Source: Candidatus Krumholzibacteriota bacterium
Lineage (GTDB): Bacteria; Krumholzibacteriota; Krumholzibacteriia; JAJRXK01
Direction: 5' to 3'
DNA length: 64,000 nucleotides
Assembly (NCBI GenBank): GCA_029262065.1
Contig: JAJDAC010000002.1
Location: forward strand, 62,001 to 126,000
The translations under genes and the position numbers were made by a program. Shown in pieces: positions 17,352 to 25,814 of this stretch (positions within the stretch are counted from its first letter, which is position 1; the number at the start of each line of letters is the position of its first letter). The notes beneath the pieces are model-generated. The model worked only from the letters and a program-made list of their open reading frames with translations. It did no database searches and was not told the origin of the DNA.

Positions 17352-17584
17352 GTGGCCAAAAGCACCCATGGCCGCGGGCCTTCCAGGTTGCCCCACCAGA
17401 ACCCGGAGCTTGCTTGGGTCACCATGCCCGACGGCAAGGAATACCCTCGGAGCATAGGCCATCGAAGGTTGGACCGAGGTAGCGAGCGCCACCGTTGGAC
17501 ATCACCAGCTACGGCGACCCCCGCGATCGCGTGAAGTTCCGCACACCTGGGCAAAAAATGCACGGTTGGTACGAGCCCTGCTAA
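17352..17584 (+). pseudogene. Possible short frameshifted gene remnant
   Basis: A GTG-started frame at 17352 reads V-A-K-S-T-H-G-R... P-D-G-K-E-Y-P-R-S-I. Near 17495 the protein-like reading moves to another frame: D-I-T-S-Y-G-D-P-R-D-R-V-K-F-R-T-P-G, ending W-Y-E-P-C at TAA 17584. Both parts have the high GC3 of local genes, but no family is recognised and no ribosome site is evident. This could be chance. Confidence 0.2.
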
Positions 17585-17607
17585 CTACCCATATCGTGAG
17601 ACGGCTT

Positions 17608-17636
17608 GGCTCTTCCGAGGCGAGGACGGAAGAGCC
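17608..17636. terminator. Hairpin beyond the end of the peptidase gene
   Basis: A perfect 10-bp inverted repeat, GGCTCTTCCG and CGGAAGAGCC, with a 9-nt loop. It lies 48 nt past the end of the minus-strand peptidase gene. A second inverted repeat (17641-17685) overlaps that gene's stop codon. Neither has a T-run, so the assignment as a terminator is tentative. Confidence 0.45.
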
Positions 17637-17683
17637 TACTGAGTGGTCGCCGGGGATGACCTACCTCTCCCCCTGGTGACCAC

Positions 17684-19291
17684 TCACTCTTTCTCTTCCG
17701 CGGTCTCTTCTACCGGGTCGGCCCACCGAATCACGTCAAAAGCTCCTGCATCCACACCGTCGGGCCAAACACTCCGGTCCAGACGAAAATGTACTGCTTG
17801 CTCTTCTTCGTTGAAGTAGCCCTCGCGCGCATCGAGGTTGACGGCGAACTTGGCCTGCAACATGTCGAGCGCGAAGTCGTAGAACCCCACCTCGTTGGCG
17901 TCGAACAGAATGACGTGCCGCGTGCGGGGGAACGGTTGATCGTGAAGCTCGGCGAACAGACGACTCGACCGCGGGGAATCGTCCGACGAAAACAATAGCG
18001 CTCCGTTTGGCGGTGCGTCCGCCCCACGCACGGTGAACACGATCGCGCTATCGGTTTCCTCCACCGCAACCGTCAAACCATGCGACGTGCGACCCAGCGT
18101 GGAAGGATTCGCGACGCCGGGGCCGAGCCCCGAATCGGGTAGCTCGCCCAGGTAGACCAGGAAACCGGTCTCCAGCTGCCCCCAGGTCTGACCGGTCACT
18201 TCCTCGATACGAATCTGGATGCTGCGCTCGTCGAGGGACTCCAGGTATTCCAGGCTGCCCGACAACTTTCGATATATGCCCAGAAAACCGTCCGCCCCGG
18301 CCACATGCAGCAGATAGCCGGATACGAGGCCGCTGACCGGATAGCCCAGGCCGGCCGGGCGAGATCGAAAACCGTCCATCGTGAATAGCTCGCCAAAGGA
18401 AACGAATCCGGTGTTCACCAGATAGCGACCCAGGTCCTGCATGACCGCCGGTGACTTCCCCCAGCGGCCGCCCAGGTGCACGGCCACGCCCTCTTGCAGA
18501 ACTGGCAACGAGAACACTCCCGGAGTGTCCTGAACCACGTTCATGAGCACGTGCACCAACTCATGTCGATGGCTGCGATGCTTCGAGAGCACGCCGTCGA
18601 ATTGCAGATTCGCAACGCCCTCGGTCGGTACACCCACGACTTCTTCGATCAGCTCGTCGCTACAGAGTACGTAGTCGACCTTGGCGCCACGAACACGGTC
18701 GAGTCGGTCGAGTGCATCAAAGCGCCGCAGGATCTCGTGTGCGGTGGTGTCGAGGTCGCGCAAGGCGGCCGGCGGAAATTCCACATCCGCGCCTACGAAC
18801 ACCCGCACCAACTCGCCCTCGATCACGCGTTTTCCCCTCGCCGCCCGACGCACCGGAGACTGGAGACGCCAGTGGCCGCCTTCACGTTGCAGGTGGTAGC
18901 GGCGTGGTGGCAATGCCGTCGTCTCGACCAACGTCACATCGAGGATCGCCTCGTCCGGACCGGTAGTCGGCCCCGGCTCCACGCCCAACCTGAGCTGCCC
19001 GGAGGCAATAGCCGATCGAAACAGGTGCACGGGGGAGCCCGAGTCACACTTCAGCTCCGTGAGCTCGATGCCCAGGCGCTGGGAGGCAACCACATCGGCG
19101 GAATTCCAGAAGGTGGCCGCGCGAGTGAAATCACCCTCGAGCACGGCGTCCACGTAGCGGGAGAAGAACGCCTCGGGGGTCTCCTGCGCGTGGCCCGTCG
19201 CGGGCGGCAACAAGACGAGAATGGACGCCCCCGCCATGACGAATCGCGTCACGAAAACTGATTGCCAAAGTAGCTTTGCCAAGCCCCTCAT
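17684..19291 (-). CDS. Exported gluzincin-type peptidase (peptidase MA-like)
   Basis: 535 residues. The N-terminal segment (L-L-W-Q-S-V-F-V-T-R-F-V-M-A-G-A-S-I-L-V) ends in T-G-H-A-Q, a likely signal peptide. The zinc motif H243-E-L-V-H247 is followed about 20 residues later by V-L-Q-E-G-V-A-V-H, giving the downstream Glu ligand expected of peptidase-MA-like/gluzincin enzymes. The C-terminal ~150 residues form a separate beta-rich domain. ATG 19291 is preferred over a TTG at 19324 because GGAG precedes it by 7 nt. It is divergent from the Rrf2-suf operon, sharing a 150-nt control region. Confidence 0.8.
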   Translation of the reverse strand: MRGLAKLLWQSVFVTRFVMAGASILVLLPPATGHAQETPEAFFSRYVDAVLEGDFTRAATFWNSADVVASQRLGIELTELKCDSGSPVHLFRSAIASGQLRLGVEPGPTTGPDEAILDVTLVETTALPPRRYHLQREGGHWRLQSPVRRAARGKRVIEGELVRVFVGADVEFPPAALRDLDTTAHEILRRFDALDRLDRVRGAKVDYVLCSDELIEEVVGVPTEGVANLQFDGVLSKHRSHRHELVHVLMNVVQDTPGVFSLPVLQEGVAVHLGGRWGKSPAVMQDLGRYLVNTGFVSFGELFTMDGFRSRPAGLGYPVSGLVSGYLLHVAGADGFLGIYRKLSGSLEYLESLDERSIQIRIEEVTGQTWGQLETGFLVYLGELPDSGLGPGVANPSTLGRTSHGLTVAVEETDSAIVFTVRGADAPPNGALLFSSDDSPRSSRLFAELHDQPFPRTRHVILFDANEVGFYDFALDMLQAKFAVNLDAREGYFNEEEQAVHFRLDRSVWPDGVDAGAFDVIRWADPVEETAEEKE

Positions 19292-19331
19292 CGTCCCGCT
19301 CCAGCCCGTGGATATGCTACTCAACTCGTTG

Positions 19332-19350
19332 CGGGGAAGAAAGTTCCCCG
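19332..19350. other. Small hairpin in the divergent control region
   Basis: CGGGGAA and TTCCCCG are separated by a 5-nt loop. It lies between the peptidase start and the palindrome upstream of the Rrf2 gene. It could be part of a leader of the minus-strand gene. No function can be assigned. Confidence 0.4.
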
Positions 19351-19361
19351 GATCGACGATT

Positions 19362-19385
19362 AATCCCTACTGATCAGTAGCGATT
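19362..19385. promoter_or_regulatory. Palindromic operator candidate upstream of the Rrf2-suf operon
   Basis: The core CTACTGATCAGTAG (19367-19380) is a perfect 14-bp palindrome. Symmetry continues outward with AATC and GATT after one mismatched pair, making 24 bp. It lies 57 bp before the regulator's start codon. Rrf2 regulators such as IscR/SufR bind dyad sites and often control their own suf operon, so this is the best candidate site. Confidence 0.6.
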
Positions 19386-19441
19386 CAACCGGAATCAGCT
19401 ACACTTGTGGGCGAAGACGCCTCTTGTTGCGAGGGAAACGC

Positions 19442-19939
19442 ATGATCCTGACCGCCCAAGAAGAATACGGAATCCGCTGCGCGGTCACCCTGGCCCGGGC
19501 CCAGCGCGAGGGCCAGGACTATCTGACCCTGAACCAGATCGCCGAGGCCGAGGGACTGACCAACCCCTACGCGGGTAAGGTCGTGCGACTACTCGTCCAG
19601 GCCAATTTGGTAGCGAGCACGCGCGGTCGACTGGGGGGGTACTGCCTGGCCCGTCCGGCGGGCGAGGTGAGCGTAGCCGAAACGCTGCGCGCCCTGGGGA
19701 CGAAATTCTACGACGGCGAGATCTGCCAGCGACCCACCAGCGAATACAGCTTGTGTGTGCACAACAGCGACTGCTCCCTGCGGGCGTTCTGGGGCGGGCT
19801 ACAACGCCTGATCGATGACTACCTCAACCGCACGACCCTGGGCGAGCTTCTGGGCGGCGAAGCCGCCATGCGCGATTCGCTGGCCGAGGTGCGCCAGGCG
19901 GTAGCCGCGATTCCCACGACCGAAGACTCCCGGAGCTGA
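19442..19939 (+). CDS. Rrf2-family Fe-S regulator of the suf operon (SufR/IscR-like)
   Basis: 165 residues. The N-terminal winged helix M-I-L-T-A-Q-E-E-Y-G-I-R-C-A-V opens as in Rrf2 proteins; the wing S-T-R-G-R-L-G-G-Y-C-L-A is characteristic. Three cysteines, C95, C105 and C111 (ending C-S-L-R-A-F-W), match the Fe-S ligand region of IscR/SufR, so it likely senses cluster status. ATG 19442 has GAGGG 7 nt upstream. The gene is first of the Rrf2-sufBCDSUT operon, 9 nt before sufB, and probably autoregulated through the palindrome at 19362. Confidence 0.88.
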   Translation: MILTAQEEYGIRCAVTLARAQREGQDYLTLNQIAEAEGLTNPYAGKVVRLLVQANLVASTRGRLGGYCLARPAGEVSVAETLRALGTKFYDGEICQRPTSEYSLCVHNSDCSLRAFWGGLQRLIDDYLNRTTLGELLGGEAAMRDSLAEVRQAVAAIPTTEDSRS

Positions 19940-19948
19940 GGAGCTGCC

Positions 19949-21406
19949 ATGGCCGAGCCCACGAAACCCATTGATCCCTCCATCGAAGAACTGGCCAGTC
20001 GCGAGTACCAGTACGGGTTCGTCACCGACATCGAGTCCGATACGGTACCTCCGGGTCTGTCTGAAAAAATCATCCGGCACATCTCGGCCATGAAGAACGA
20101 GCCCGAATGGCTGCTCGAGTTCCGATTGAAATCGCTACGGCATTTTCTGACCATGACCGAGCCCACGTGGCCACACGTGACCTATGAGCCCGTGGATCTA
20201 CAATCCATCTCCTACTATTCGGCGCCCAAACAGAAGAAGCAGCTCGATAGTCTGGACGAAGTGGATCCCAAGCTGCGCGAGACCTTCGACAAACTGGGCA
20301 TCTCGATGGATGAACAGAAACGCCTGACCGGCGTGGCCATGGACATCGTATTCGACAGCGTATCGGTGGCCACCACGTTCAAGGACAAGCTGGACGACCT
20401 GGGCATCATCTTCAGTTCGTTCTCCGAGGCGGTGAAGAACCATCCGGAGCTGGTGCGCAAGTACCTGGGCTCGGTGGTACCGCCCACCGACAACTTCTAC
20501 GCAGCCCTGAATTCAGCCGTCTTCACCGACGGATCGTTCGCCTACATCCCCAAGGGCGTGCGGTGCCCGGTGGAGCTGTCTACGTACTTCCGTATCAACT
20601 CGGCCGGCACGGGACAGTTCGAGCGCACGCTGTTGGTGGCCGACGAGTCTTCCTACGTGAGCTACCTCGAAGGCTGCACGGCGCCCATGCGCGACGAAAA
20701 CCAGTTGCATGCCGCCGTGGTCGAACTGGTGGCCCTGGAAGACGCCGAGATCAAGTACTCCACCGTGCAGAACTGGTATCCCGGTGACGCCGAGGGCAAG
20801 GGCGGCATCTACAACTTCGTAACCAAGCGCGGCGCCTGCCGCGGTGACCGCTCCAAGATCTCCTGGACCCAGGTGGAAACGGGATCGGCCATCACCTGGA
20901 AGTACCCAAGCTGCATTCTCCAGGGTGACGACTCGGTGGGTGAGTTCTACTCGGTGGCTCTCACCAACAACTACCAGCAGGCCGACACCGGTACCAAGAT
21001 GGTGCACCTGGGGAAGAACACCCGCAGTACGATCATCTCCAAGGGGATCTCGGCTGGTCACGGTCAGAATTCGTACCGCGGTCTGGTGAAGATCGCCAAG
21101 GGCGCCACCGGTGCCCGCAACTATTCCCAATGCGACAGTCTACTGTTGGGTGACAAGTGCGGGGCACACACCTTTCCGTATATCGAATCGAAGAACGCCA
21201 GCGCCCAGGTCGAACACGAGGCAACCACCTCGAAGATCAGCGACGACCAGATGTTCTACTGCCGCCAACGCGGCATCGGCGAAGAAGACGCGGTGTCGAT
21301 GATCGTGAACGGCTTCTGCAAAGAAGTATTCCGCGAATTGCCCATGGAGTTTGCCGTGGAAGCACAGAACCTGTTGAGCGTGAGCCTGGAAGGAAGCGTG
21401 GGATGA
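19949..21406 (+). CDS. sufB: Fe-S cluster assembly scaffold SufB
   Basis: 485 residues, standard SufB length. Characteristic stretches include [26 protein letters not shown] and C-D-S-L-L-L-G, with the C-terminal F-S-beta-helix core [14 protein letters not shown]. SufB forms the SufBC2D scaffold on which Fe-S clusters are assembled in the cytoplasm. The stop overlaps the sufC start by 4 nt. Confidence 0.96.
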   Translation: MAEPTKPIDPSIEELASREYQYGFVTDIESDTVPPGLSEKIIRHISAMKNEPEWLLEFRLKSLRHFLTMTEPTWPHVTYEPVDLQSISYYSAPKQKKQLDSLDEVDPKLRETFDKLGISMDEQKRLTGVAMDIVFDSVSVATTFKDKLDDLGIIFSSFSEAVKNHPELVRKYLGSVVPPTDNFYAALNSAVFTDGSFAYIPKGVRCPVELSTYFRINSAGTGQFERTLLVADESSYVSYLEGCTAPMRDENQLHAAVVELVALEDAEIKYSTVQNWYPGDAEGKGGIYNFVTKRGACRGDRSKISWTQVETGSAITWKYPSCILQGDDSVGEFYSVALTNNYQQADTGTKMVHLGKNTRSTIISKGISAGHGQNSYRGLVKIAKGATGARNYSQCDSLLLGDKCGAHTFPYIESKNASAQVEHEATTSKISDDQMFYCRQRGIGEEDAVSMIVNGFCKEVFRELPMEFAVEAQNLLSVSLEGSVG

Positions 21407-22161
21407 CGATGTTGAAGATCGAGGGCCTGCACGCCAGCGTGGCGGGCAATGAAATCCTCAAGGGCGTGGACCTGACGGTCAACGCCGGCGAAATACATGC
21501 GATCATGGGTCCAAATGGGTCGGGCAAGAGTACGTTGGCGCATGTCCTATGCGGACGCGACGGCTACGAAGTCACCCAGGGAAGCGTGACCTATCTCGAC
21601 GAAGACATCCTTGAGATGTCACCCGAAGATCGTGCGTGCCGCGGCATATTCCTGGGCTTTCAGTACCCGGTCGAGATTCCCGGCGTAAGCAACACCTATT
21701 TCCTGAAAGCCGCGCTCAACGCGCTACGTACGTACCGTGGCGAAGAAGAACTCGACGCCGTCGACTTCCTGGGGCTGGTGAAAGCCAAGGCCAAACTGCT
21801 GCAGTTGGACAATGACCTGCTGAGCCGCGGGGTGAACGTGGGTTTCTCGGGCGGAGAAAAGAAGCGCAACGAGATATTCCAGATGGCGGTACTCGAACCG
21901 CGGCTGGCCGTCTTGGACGAGACCGACTCGGGTCTGGACATCGACGCGCTCAAGGTCGTGGCCAACGGTGTAAACAAGCTTCGTGCCCCCGACCGTTCAA
22001 CCATCATAGTGACGCACTACCAACGACTGCTGGACTACATCGTGCCCGATTTCGTGCACGTGCTCCAGGACGGGCGCATCGTGAAGTCCGGCGACAAGAA
22101 CCTGGCGCACGAACTCGAAGCCAAGGGATACAGCTGGGTAGCCACGGCGGGCAACTCATGA
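21403..22161 (+). CDS. sufC: Fe-S assembly ATPase SufC
   Basis: 252 residues, ABC-type ATPase. Walker [10 protein letters not shown], the SufC-specific signature [10 protein letters not shown], Walker [13 protein letters not shown] and the H-loop T-H-Y-Q-R are all present. It powers the SufBCD scaffold. ATG 21403 shares ATGA with the sufB stop; a second ATG two codons later is possible. The stop overlaps the sufD start by 4 nt. Confidence 0.96.
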   Translation: MTMLKIEGLHASVAGNEILKGVDLTVNAGEIHAIMGPNGSGKSTLAHVLCGRDGYEVTQGSVTYLDEDILEMSPEDRACRGIFLGFQYPVEIPGVSNTYFLKAALNALRTYRGEEELDAVDFLGLVKAKAKLLQLDNDLLSRGVNVGFSGGEKKRNEIFQMAVLEPRLAVLDETDSGLDIDALKVVANGVNKLRAPDRSTIIVTHYQRLLDYIVPDFVHVLQDGRIVKSGDKNLAHELEAKGYSWVATAGNS

Positions 22162-23513
22162 ACCGTTCGGCCACCAACGGGTCGGCGGTAGCCGCGCTGG
22201 ATCGATTCGCCGACGTTGTGAACTCGTTGGGCGAGGCACGATGGACGCTTCCGGCCCGGGAAGCGGCGCGCGATCACGTCATGAACAAGGGCCTCCCCAC
22301 ACCCCGCGACGAAGCCTGGCGTTTCGCGAACATCCGAAGCCTCGACCCGAACGCATTCACCACGCCCACCGCCGTACAACTCGATCGGGGTCGAGTAGAC
22401 GAACTGGCACCGCGCGAGCTGCACGCACATCAGTTGGTGTTCGTGGACGGCCGGTTCCAGCCAGAGCTATCGGCGTCCGCGGCCGTTCTCGCCCCCGCCA
22501 TCGTCGGCTCGTTGCGACAGGCCTGGCAAGACCACCGCGAACTGGTGGAACCCTACTTCGATAGAATTCTCAACTATCATGACAATGCGTATGCCGCGCT
22601 GAACACTTCGCTGGTGGAAGACGGACTGTTCGTCTACGTGCCCCGTGGCGTGGTTTTGGATCGCCCCCTGCACGCAATGTTCATTGGTGGAGCCAGCGGC
22701 GAAACCATGTCGCTGCCGCGCATCCTCGTGGTCATGGAAGAGAGCTCGCAAGCCACCCTGCTCGAAGACTACGTAGGTTGGGGAGAACACCGCTACTTCA
22801 CCAACGCGGTCACCGAAGTTCAACTGCGCGCCAACGCAAACCTGCGGCACGTTCGCTGGAGCCACGAAAGCGAAGGCGCGTTCCATTTGGGGTCACTGGC
22901 TTGCCGTCAGGATCGCGACAGTCACTACGCCGCCCACTCCTTCGCGGTACGGGGCGGCCTCACGCGTAACGACGCGGTGGCCGAACTCGCGGGGACCGGA
23001 GCCGAGTGCCAACTAAGCGGGTTGGTGGTGGCCGGCGAGAATCAACTGGTCGACAACCACACCGAAATACGACATCTGGTTTCCCATACCAATAGCCAAC
23101 AGCATTATCGCTACATTCTGGACGGTCGCGCCCGGGGCGTGTTTGCCGGCATGGTTCACGTAGCCCCCGATGCGCAAAAAATCGACGCGCAGCAAAACAA
23201 CGAGAACCTGTTGTTGTCGGACGGTGCCACCATGAACACCATTCCCCAGCTCGAGATCTACGCCGACGATGTAAAGTGCAGTCACGGAGCTACCCTGGGA
23301 CAACTCGACTCCGCTCAGTTGTTCTACATGCGCAGCCGTGGTATCGACGAGAAAACGGCGCGAAACCTCCTGACCTATGCTTTCGCCAGTGAAATCATGG
23401 AGGCCGTGCCCGTACTGGCGGCGCGGGCGGCCATCGCCAGCATGGTATTCGATCAACTTCCCCTCGATGCCCTGGAGACCGATCTGGTTCGGGAGGGGGT
23501 CGGTCATGCCTAG
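22158..23513 (+). CDS. sufD: Fe-S assembly protein SufD
   Basis: 451 residues. The N-terminal helical part contains P-T-P-R-D-E-A-W-R-F. The beta-helix part has D-G-L-F-V-Y-V-P-R-G-V and H-T-S-type Q-Q-H-Y-R-Y-I-L-D-G-R-A-R-G-V-F, and ends K-C-S-H-G-A-T-L-G-Q-L-D, the SufD signature. It pairs with SufB in the SufBC2D complex. Coupled to sufC by ATGA and to sufS by an 8-nt overlap. Confidence 0.95.
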   Translation: MNRSATNGSAVAALDRFADVVNSLGEARWTLPAREAARDHVMNKGLPTPRDEAWRFANIRSLDPNAFTTPTAVQLDRGRVDELAPRELHAHQLVFVDGRFQPELSASAAVLAPAIVGSLRQAWQDHRELVEPYFDRILNYHDNAYAALNTSLVEDGLFVYVPRGVVLDRPLHAMFIGGASGETMSLPRILVVMEESSQATLLEDYVGWGEHRYFTNAVTEVQLRANANLRHVRWSHESEGAFHLGSLACRQDRDSHYAAHSFAVRGGLTRNDAVAELAGTGAECQLSGLVVAGENQLVDNHTEIRHLVSHTNSQQHYRYILDGRARGVFAGMVHVAPDAQKIDAQQNNENLLLSDGATMNTIPQLEIYADDVKCSHGATLGQLDSAQLFYMRSRGIDEKTARNLLTYAFASEIMEAVPVLAARAAIASMVFDQLPLDALETDLVREGVGHA

Positions 23514-24744
23514 CGTCAAGCCCGAGTCGTACCCCATTACGCGCGTGCGCGCGGACTTTCCGGCTTTGCACCAGGAAGTGCACGGTAAGCCGCTGGTCTA
23601 CCTGGACAGCGCGGCCACCAGCCACAAACCGCAATCGGTGATCGATGCGGTCGCCCACTTCTACGAACACGACAATTCCAACGTGCATCGCGGCGTGCAC
23701 TCGCTGAGCGAACGCGCCACGGAATCCTTCGAAGCTGCACGCGGCAAGGTAAGCAGGTTGCTGGGCAACAAGGATCCGCGCGAGATCGTGTTCGTACAAG
23801 GCACGACCGATGCGGTCAATCTGGTTGCGCATTCCTTCGTTCGCCCACGGCTGTCCGCCGGCGATGAGATCTTGATAACCGGGGCCGAACACCACTCCAA
23901 TATCGTGCCGTGGCAAATGTTGTGTGAAGCCACCGGCGCCGTACTGAAAGTAGCGCGCCTCAATGATCGCGGTGAGGTTCCGCTTCAGTCGTACGAATCC
24001 CTACTCAGCAACCGCACGAAATTCGTGAGCATGGTCCATGTCTCCAATGCCCTGGGCACCATAAACCCGGTGGCCCAGATGGTGAGCCTGGCCCACGAAC
24101 GCGGCGTTCCGGTGATGGTGGATGGAGCCCAGGCCGTGTCCCGCATTCCCGTCGACGTATTGGCCCTGGATTGCGACTTCTACGCATTCTCTGGCCACAA
24201 GATGTGCGGCCCCACGGGCATCGGCGCGCTGTACGGGCGTCGCGAACTGCTCGAGAAAATGGGTCCCTACCGCGGTGGCGGCGACATGATCGAGACCGTC
24301 ACCTTCGAGAAGTCGACCTACGCCCAGGTACCGCATCGATTCGAGGCCGGCACGCCCAACATAGCCGGGGTCATCGGCATGGGCGCGGCCATCGACTACC
24401 TCATGGATATTGGTGTGGGTGCCATCGGTCAGCACGAACACGAACTACTGATGTACGGGGCGGCGCGCTTGGCCGAAATACCCGAAATCCGCCCGATTGG
24501 CACCGCGGCCATGAAGAGCGGCGTGCTTTCGTTCGTGTTCGAGGGCGTTCACGCGCACGACGTGGGCACCGTTCTCGACGCCGAAGGCATCGCGGTACGC
24601 GTTGGCCACCACTGCGCGCAACCGGTCATGGACTTCTTCGGCGTGCCCGCTACGGTGCGGGCTTCGCTCGCGCTCTACAACGACCGCTCGGACCTGGACG
24701 CATTGGTGCGGGGACTGCAGCGGGTAAAGGAGATCTTCGGCTGA
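23506..24744 (+). CDS. sufS: Cysteine desulfurase SufS
   Basis: 412 residues, a class V PLP enzyme. L-D-S-A-A-T-S and N-V-H-R-G-V-H-S-L are near the start. H-H-S-N-I-V-P-W-Q binds PLP, K232 in F-S-G-H-K-M-C-G-P forms the aldimine, and C370 in R-V-G-H-H-C-A-Q-P is the persulfide cysteine of group II desulfurases. It supplies sulfur to SufU. An upstream extension of the frame to 23377 lies inside sufD and was discarded. Confidence 0.96.
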   Translation: MPSVKPESYPITRVRADFPALHQEVHGKPLVYLDSAATSHKPQSVIDAVAHFYEHDNSNVHRGVHSLSERATESFEAARGKVSRLLGNKDPREIVFVQGTTDAVNLVAHSFVRPRLSAGDEILITGAEHHSNIVPWQMLCEATGAVLKVARLNDRGEVPLQSYESLLSNRTKFVSMVHVSNALGTINPVAQMVSLAHERGVPVMVDGAQAVSRIPVDVLALDCDFYAFSGHKMCGPTGIGALYGRRELLEKMGPYRGGGDMIETVTFEKSTYAQVPHRFEAGTPNIAGVIGMGAAIDYLMDIGVGAIGQHEHELLMYGAARLAEIPEIRPIGTAAMKSGVLSFVFEGVHAHDVGTVLDAEGIAVRVGHHCAQPVMDFFGVPATVRASLALYNDRSDLDALVRGLQRVKEIFG

Positions 24745-25196
24745 TGTCCGACCTGCGCGAGCTCTACCAGGAAGTGATCGTCGATCACAATCGCAAACCC
24801 CGAAACTTCAAGAGTATCGAAGGTGCCGATTACGAGTTGCAGGGGTACAACCCGCTGTGCGGCGACAAGGTCACGCTGTTCCTGAAATTCCAGGACGATC
24901 ACGTAACCGACGTGGGGTTCCAGGGCTCGGGGTGCGCCATCTCTACATCTTCGGCCTCGCTGCTCACCGAGGCACTCAAGGGCAAGAACCTGGCGCAGAT
25001 CGAAGATCTCTACGGCAAGTTCCACAGCATGGTCACGGGAGACATGACCGACGAGCCGTCGTTCGACGAACTTGGCAAGCTGGCCGTACTGGGCGGCGTG
25101 AGAGAATTCCCGTCCAGAGTGAAGTGCGCCACGCTCGTGTGGCACACGCTCATGAAGGCACTACACGACAAACCCGACGTCGCCACCACGGAGTGA
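24744..25196 (+). CDS. sufU: SufU zinc-dependent sulfur-transfer protein
   Basis: 150 residues. The three cysteine segments N-P-L-C-G-D-K, G-S-G-C-A-I-S-T-S-S and V-K-C-A-T-L-V-W, with the SufU-specific insertion between the second and third, distinguish it from IscU. In SufU a Zn-bound cysteine accepts persulfide from SufS. Its ATG shares one base with the sufS stop (TGATG). There is no SufE in the operon, consistent with the SufS-SufU pair. Confidence 0.94.
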   Translation: MSDLRELYQEVIVDHNRKPRNFKSIEGADYELQGYNPLCGDKVTLFLKFQDDHVTDVGFQGSGCAISTSSASLLTEALKGKNLAQIEDLYGKFHSMVTGDMTDEPSFDELGKLAVLGGVREFPSRVKCATLVWHTLMKALHDKPDVATTE

Positions 25197-25197
25197 C

Positions 25198-25740
25198 ATG
25201 CGATCCAACGAACGCGTGGTGTTCACGCGAGATTCCCTGGCCATCGCCGTGCCCGACGGCAATGAGGTCACCATCCACGAGGGCACCGACGCCCGCATCA
25301 CCCAGGCCCTGGGCACCAGCTTCACGGTGGTCACCGGGTACGGTCAGATGTTCCGCATCGATGCCCGCGACGCCGACGCGCTGGGCAAAACGGCCGAAGA
25401 CCTCGAGACGGCCGATGCCGGCGACGGCACCTTGGAAGACCGGATCTGGAATATCCTGGGGACTTGCTATGATCCCGAGATCCCCATCAACATCGTCGAG
25501 CTGGGGCTGGTCTACCACTGTGAGATACTCCCCGACGGACACGGCAAACAACGTGTCGAGGTCAAGATGACCCTCACCGCGCCGGGCTGTGGCATGGGTG
25601 ACGTCCTGAAACGGGAGGTCGAAGAAAAGGCCTCAGCCCTGCCCGAGGTGTCGGAAGTAGAAGTAGAGATCGTATTCGAGCCTCAATGGACCCAGGCCAT
25701 GATGAGCGAGGCGGCGCGCCTCCAGCTGGGTTTCATGTAG
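25198..25740 (+). CDS. sufT: SufT (MIP18/DUF59-domain Fe-S maturation factor)
   Basis: 180 residues. The C-terminal ~100 form a DUF59/MIP18 domain with C-Y-D-P-E-I-P-I-N-I-V-E-L-G-L-V-Y and the T-A-P-G-C-G-M-G cysteine motif. An N-terminal ~70-residue extension is typical of SufT. It is involved in maturation of Fe-S proteins downstream of SufBCD. It starts one base after the sufU stop and is the last suf gene. Confidence 0.93.
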   Translation: MRSNERVVFTRDSLAIAVPDGNEVTIHEGTDARITQALGTSFTVVTGYGQMFRIDARDADALGKTAEDLETADAGDGTLEDRIWNILGTCYDPEIPINIVELGLVYHCEILPDGHGKQRVEVKMTLTAPGCGMGDVLKREVEEKASALPEVSEVEVEIVFEPQWTQAMMSEAARLQLGFM

Positions 25741-25746
25741 AATTCA

Positions 25747-25760
25747 GTGACGGAAGTCAC
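25747..25760. other. Short inverted repeat between sufT and the polyphosphate kinase gene
   Basis: GTGAC and GTCAC are separated by GGAA, 7 nt after the sufT stop and 55 nt before the ppk start. It is too short for a terminator; a protein-binding dyad is possible. Confidence 0.35.
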
Positions 25761-25814
25761 CTAGTGGCACGAGTTTGGCTTTCCGTAGGCTCCCACCCCA
25801 CGACTGACCAGGAC

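Larger units (their letters stand above)
17225..17683. other. 459-nt intergenic region with terminator, hairpins and possible gene remnant
   Basis: It contains the terminator at 17254, two abutting plus-strand open frames that look like a frameshifted remnant (17352-17584), and two inverted repeats near the end of the convergent peptidase gene. One of these is GGCTCTTCCG / CGGAAGAGCC at 17608-17636. The other is GAGTGGTC / GACCACTC at 17641-17685. No intact gene is supported. Confidence 0.6.

Noticed and set aside
17226-17492. 88-codon minus-strand frame in the gap after the thioredoxin-like gene
   Set aside because: It runs through the terminator stem, has no ribosome site and no family feature.
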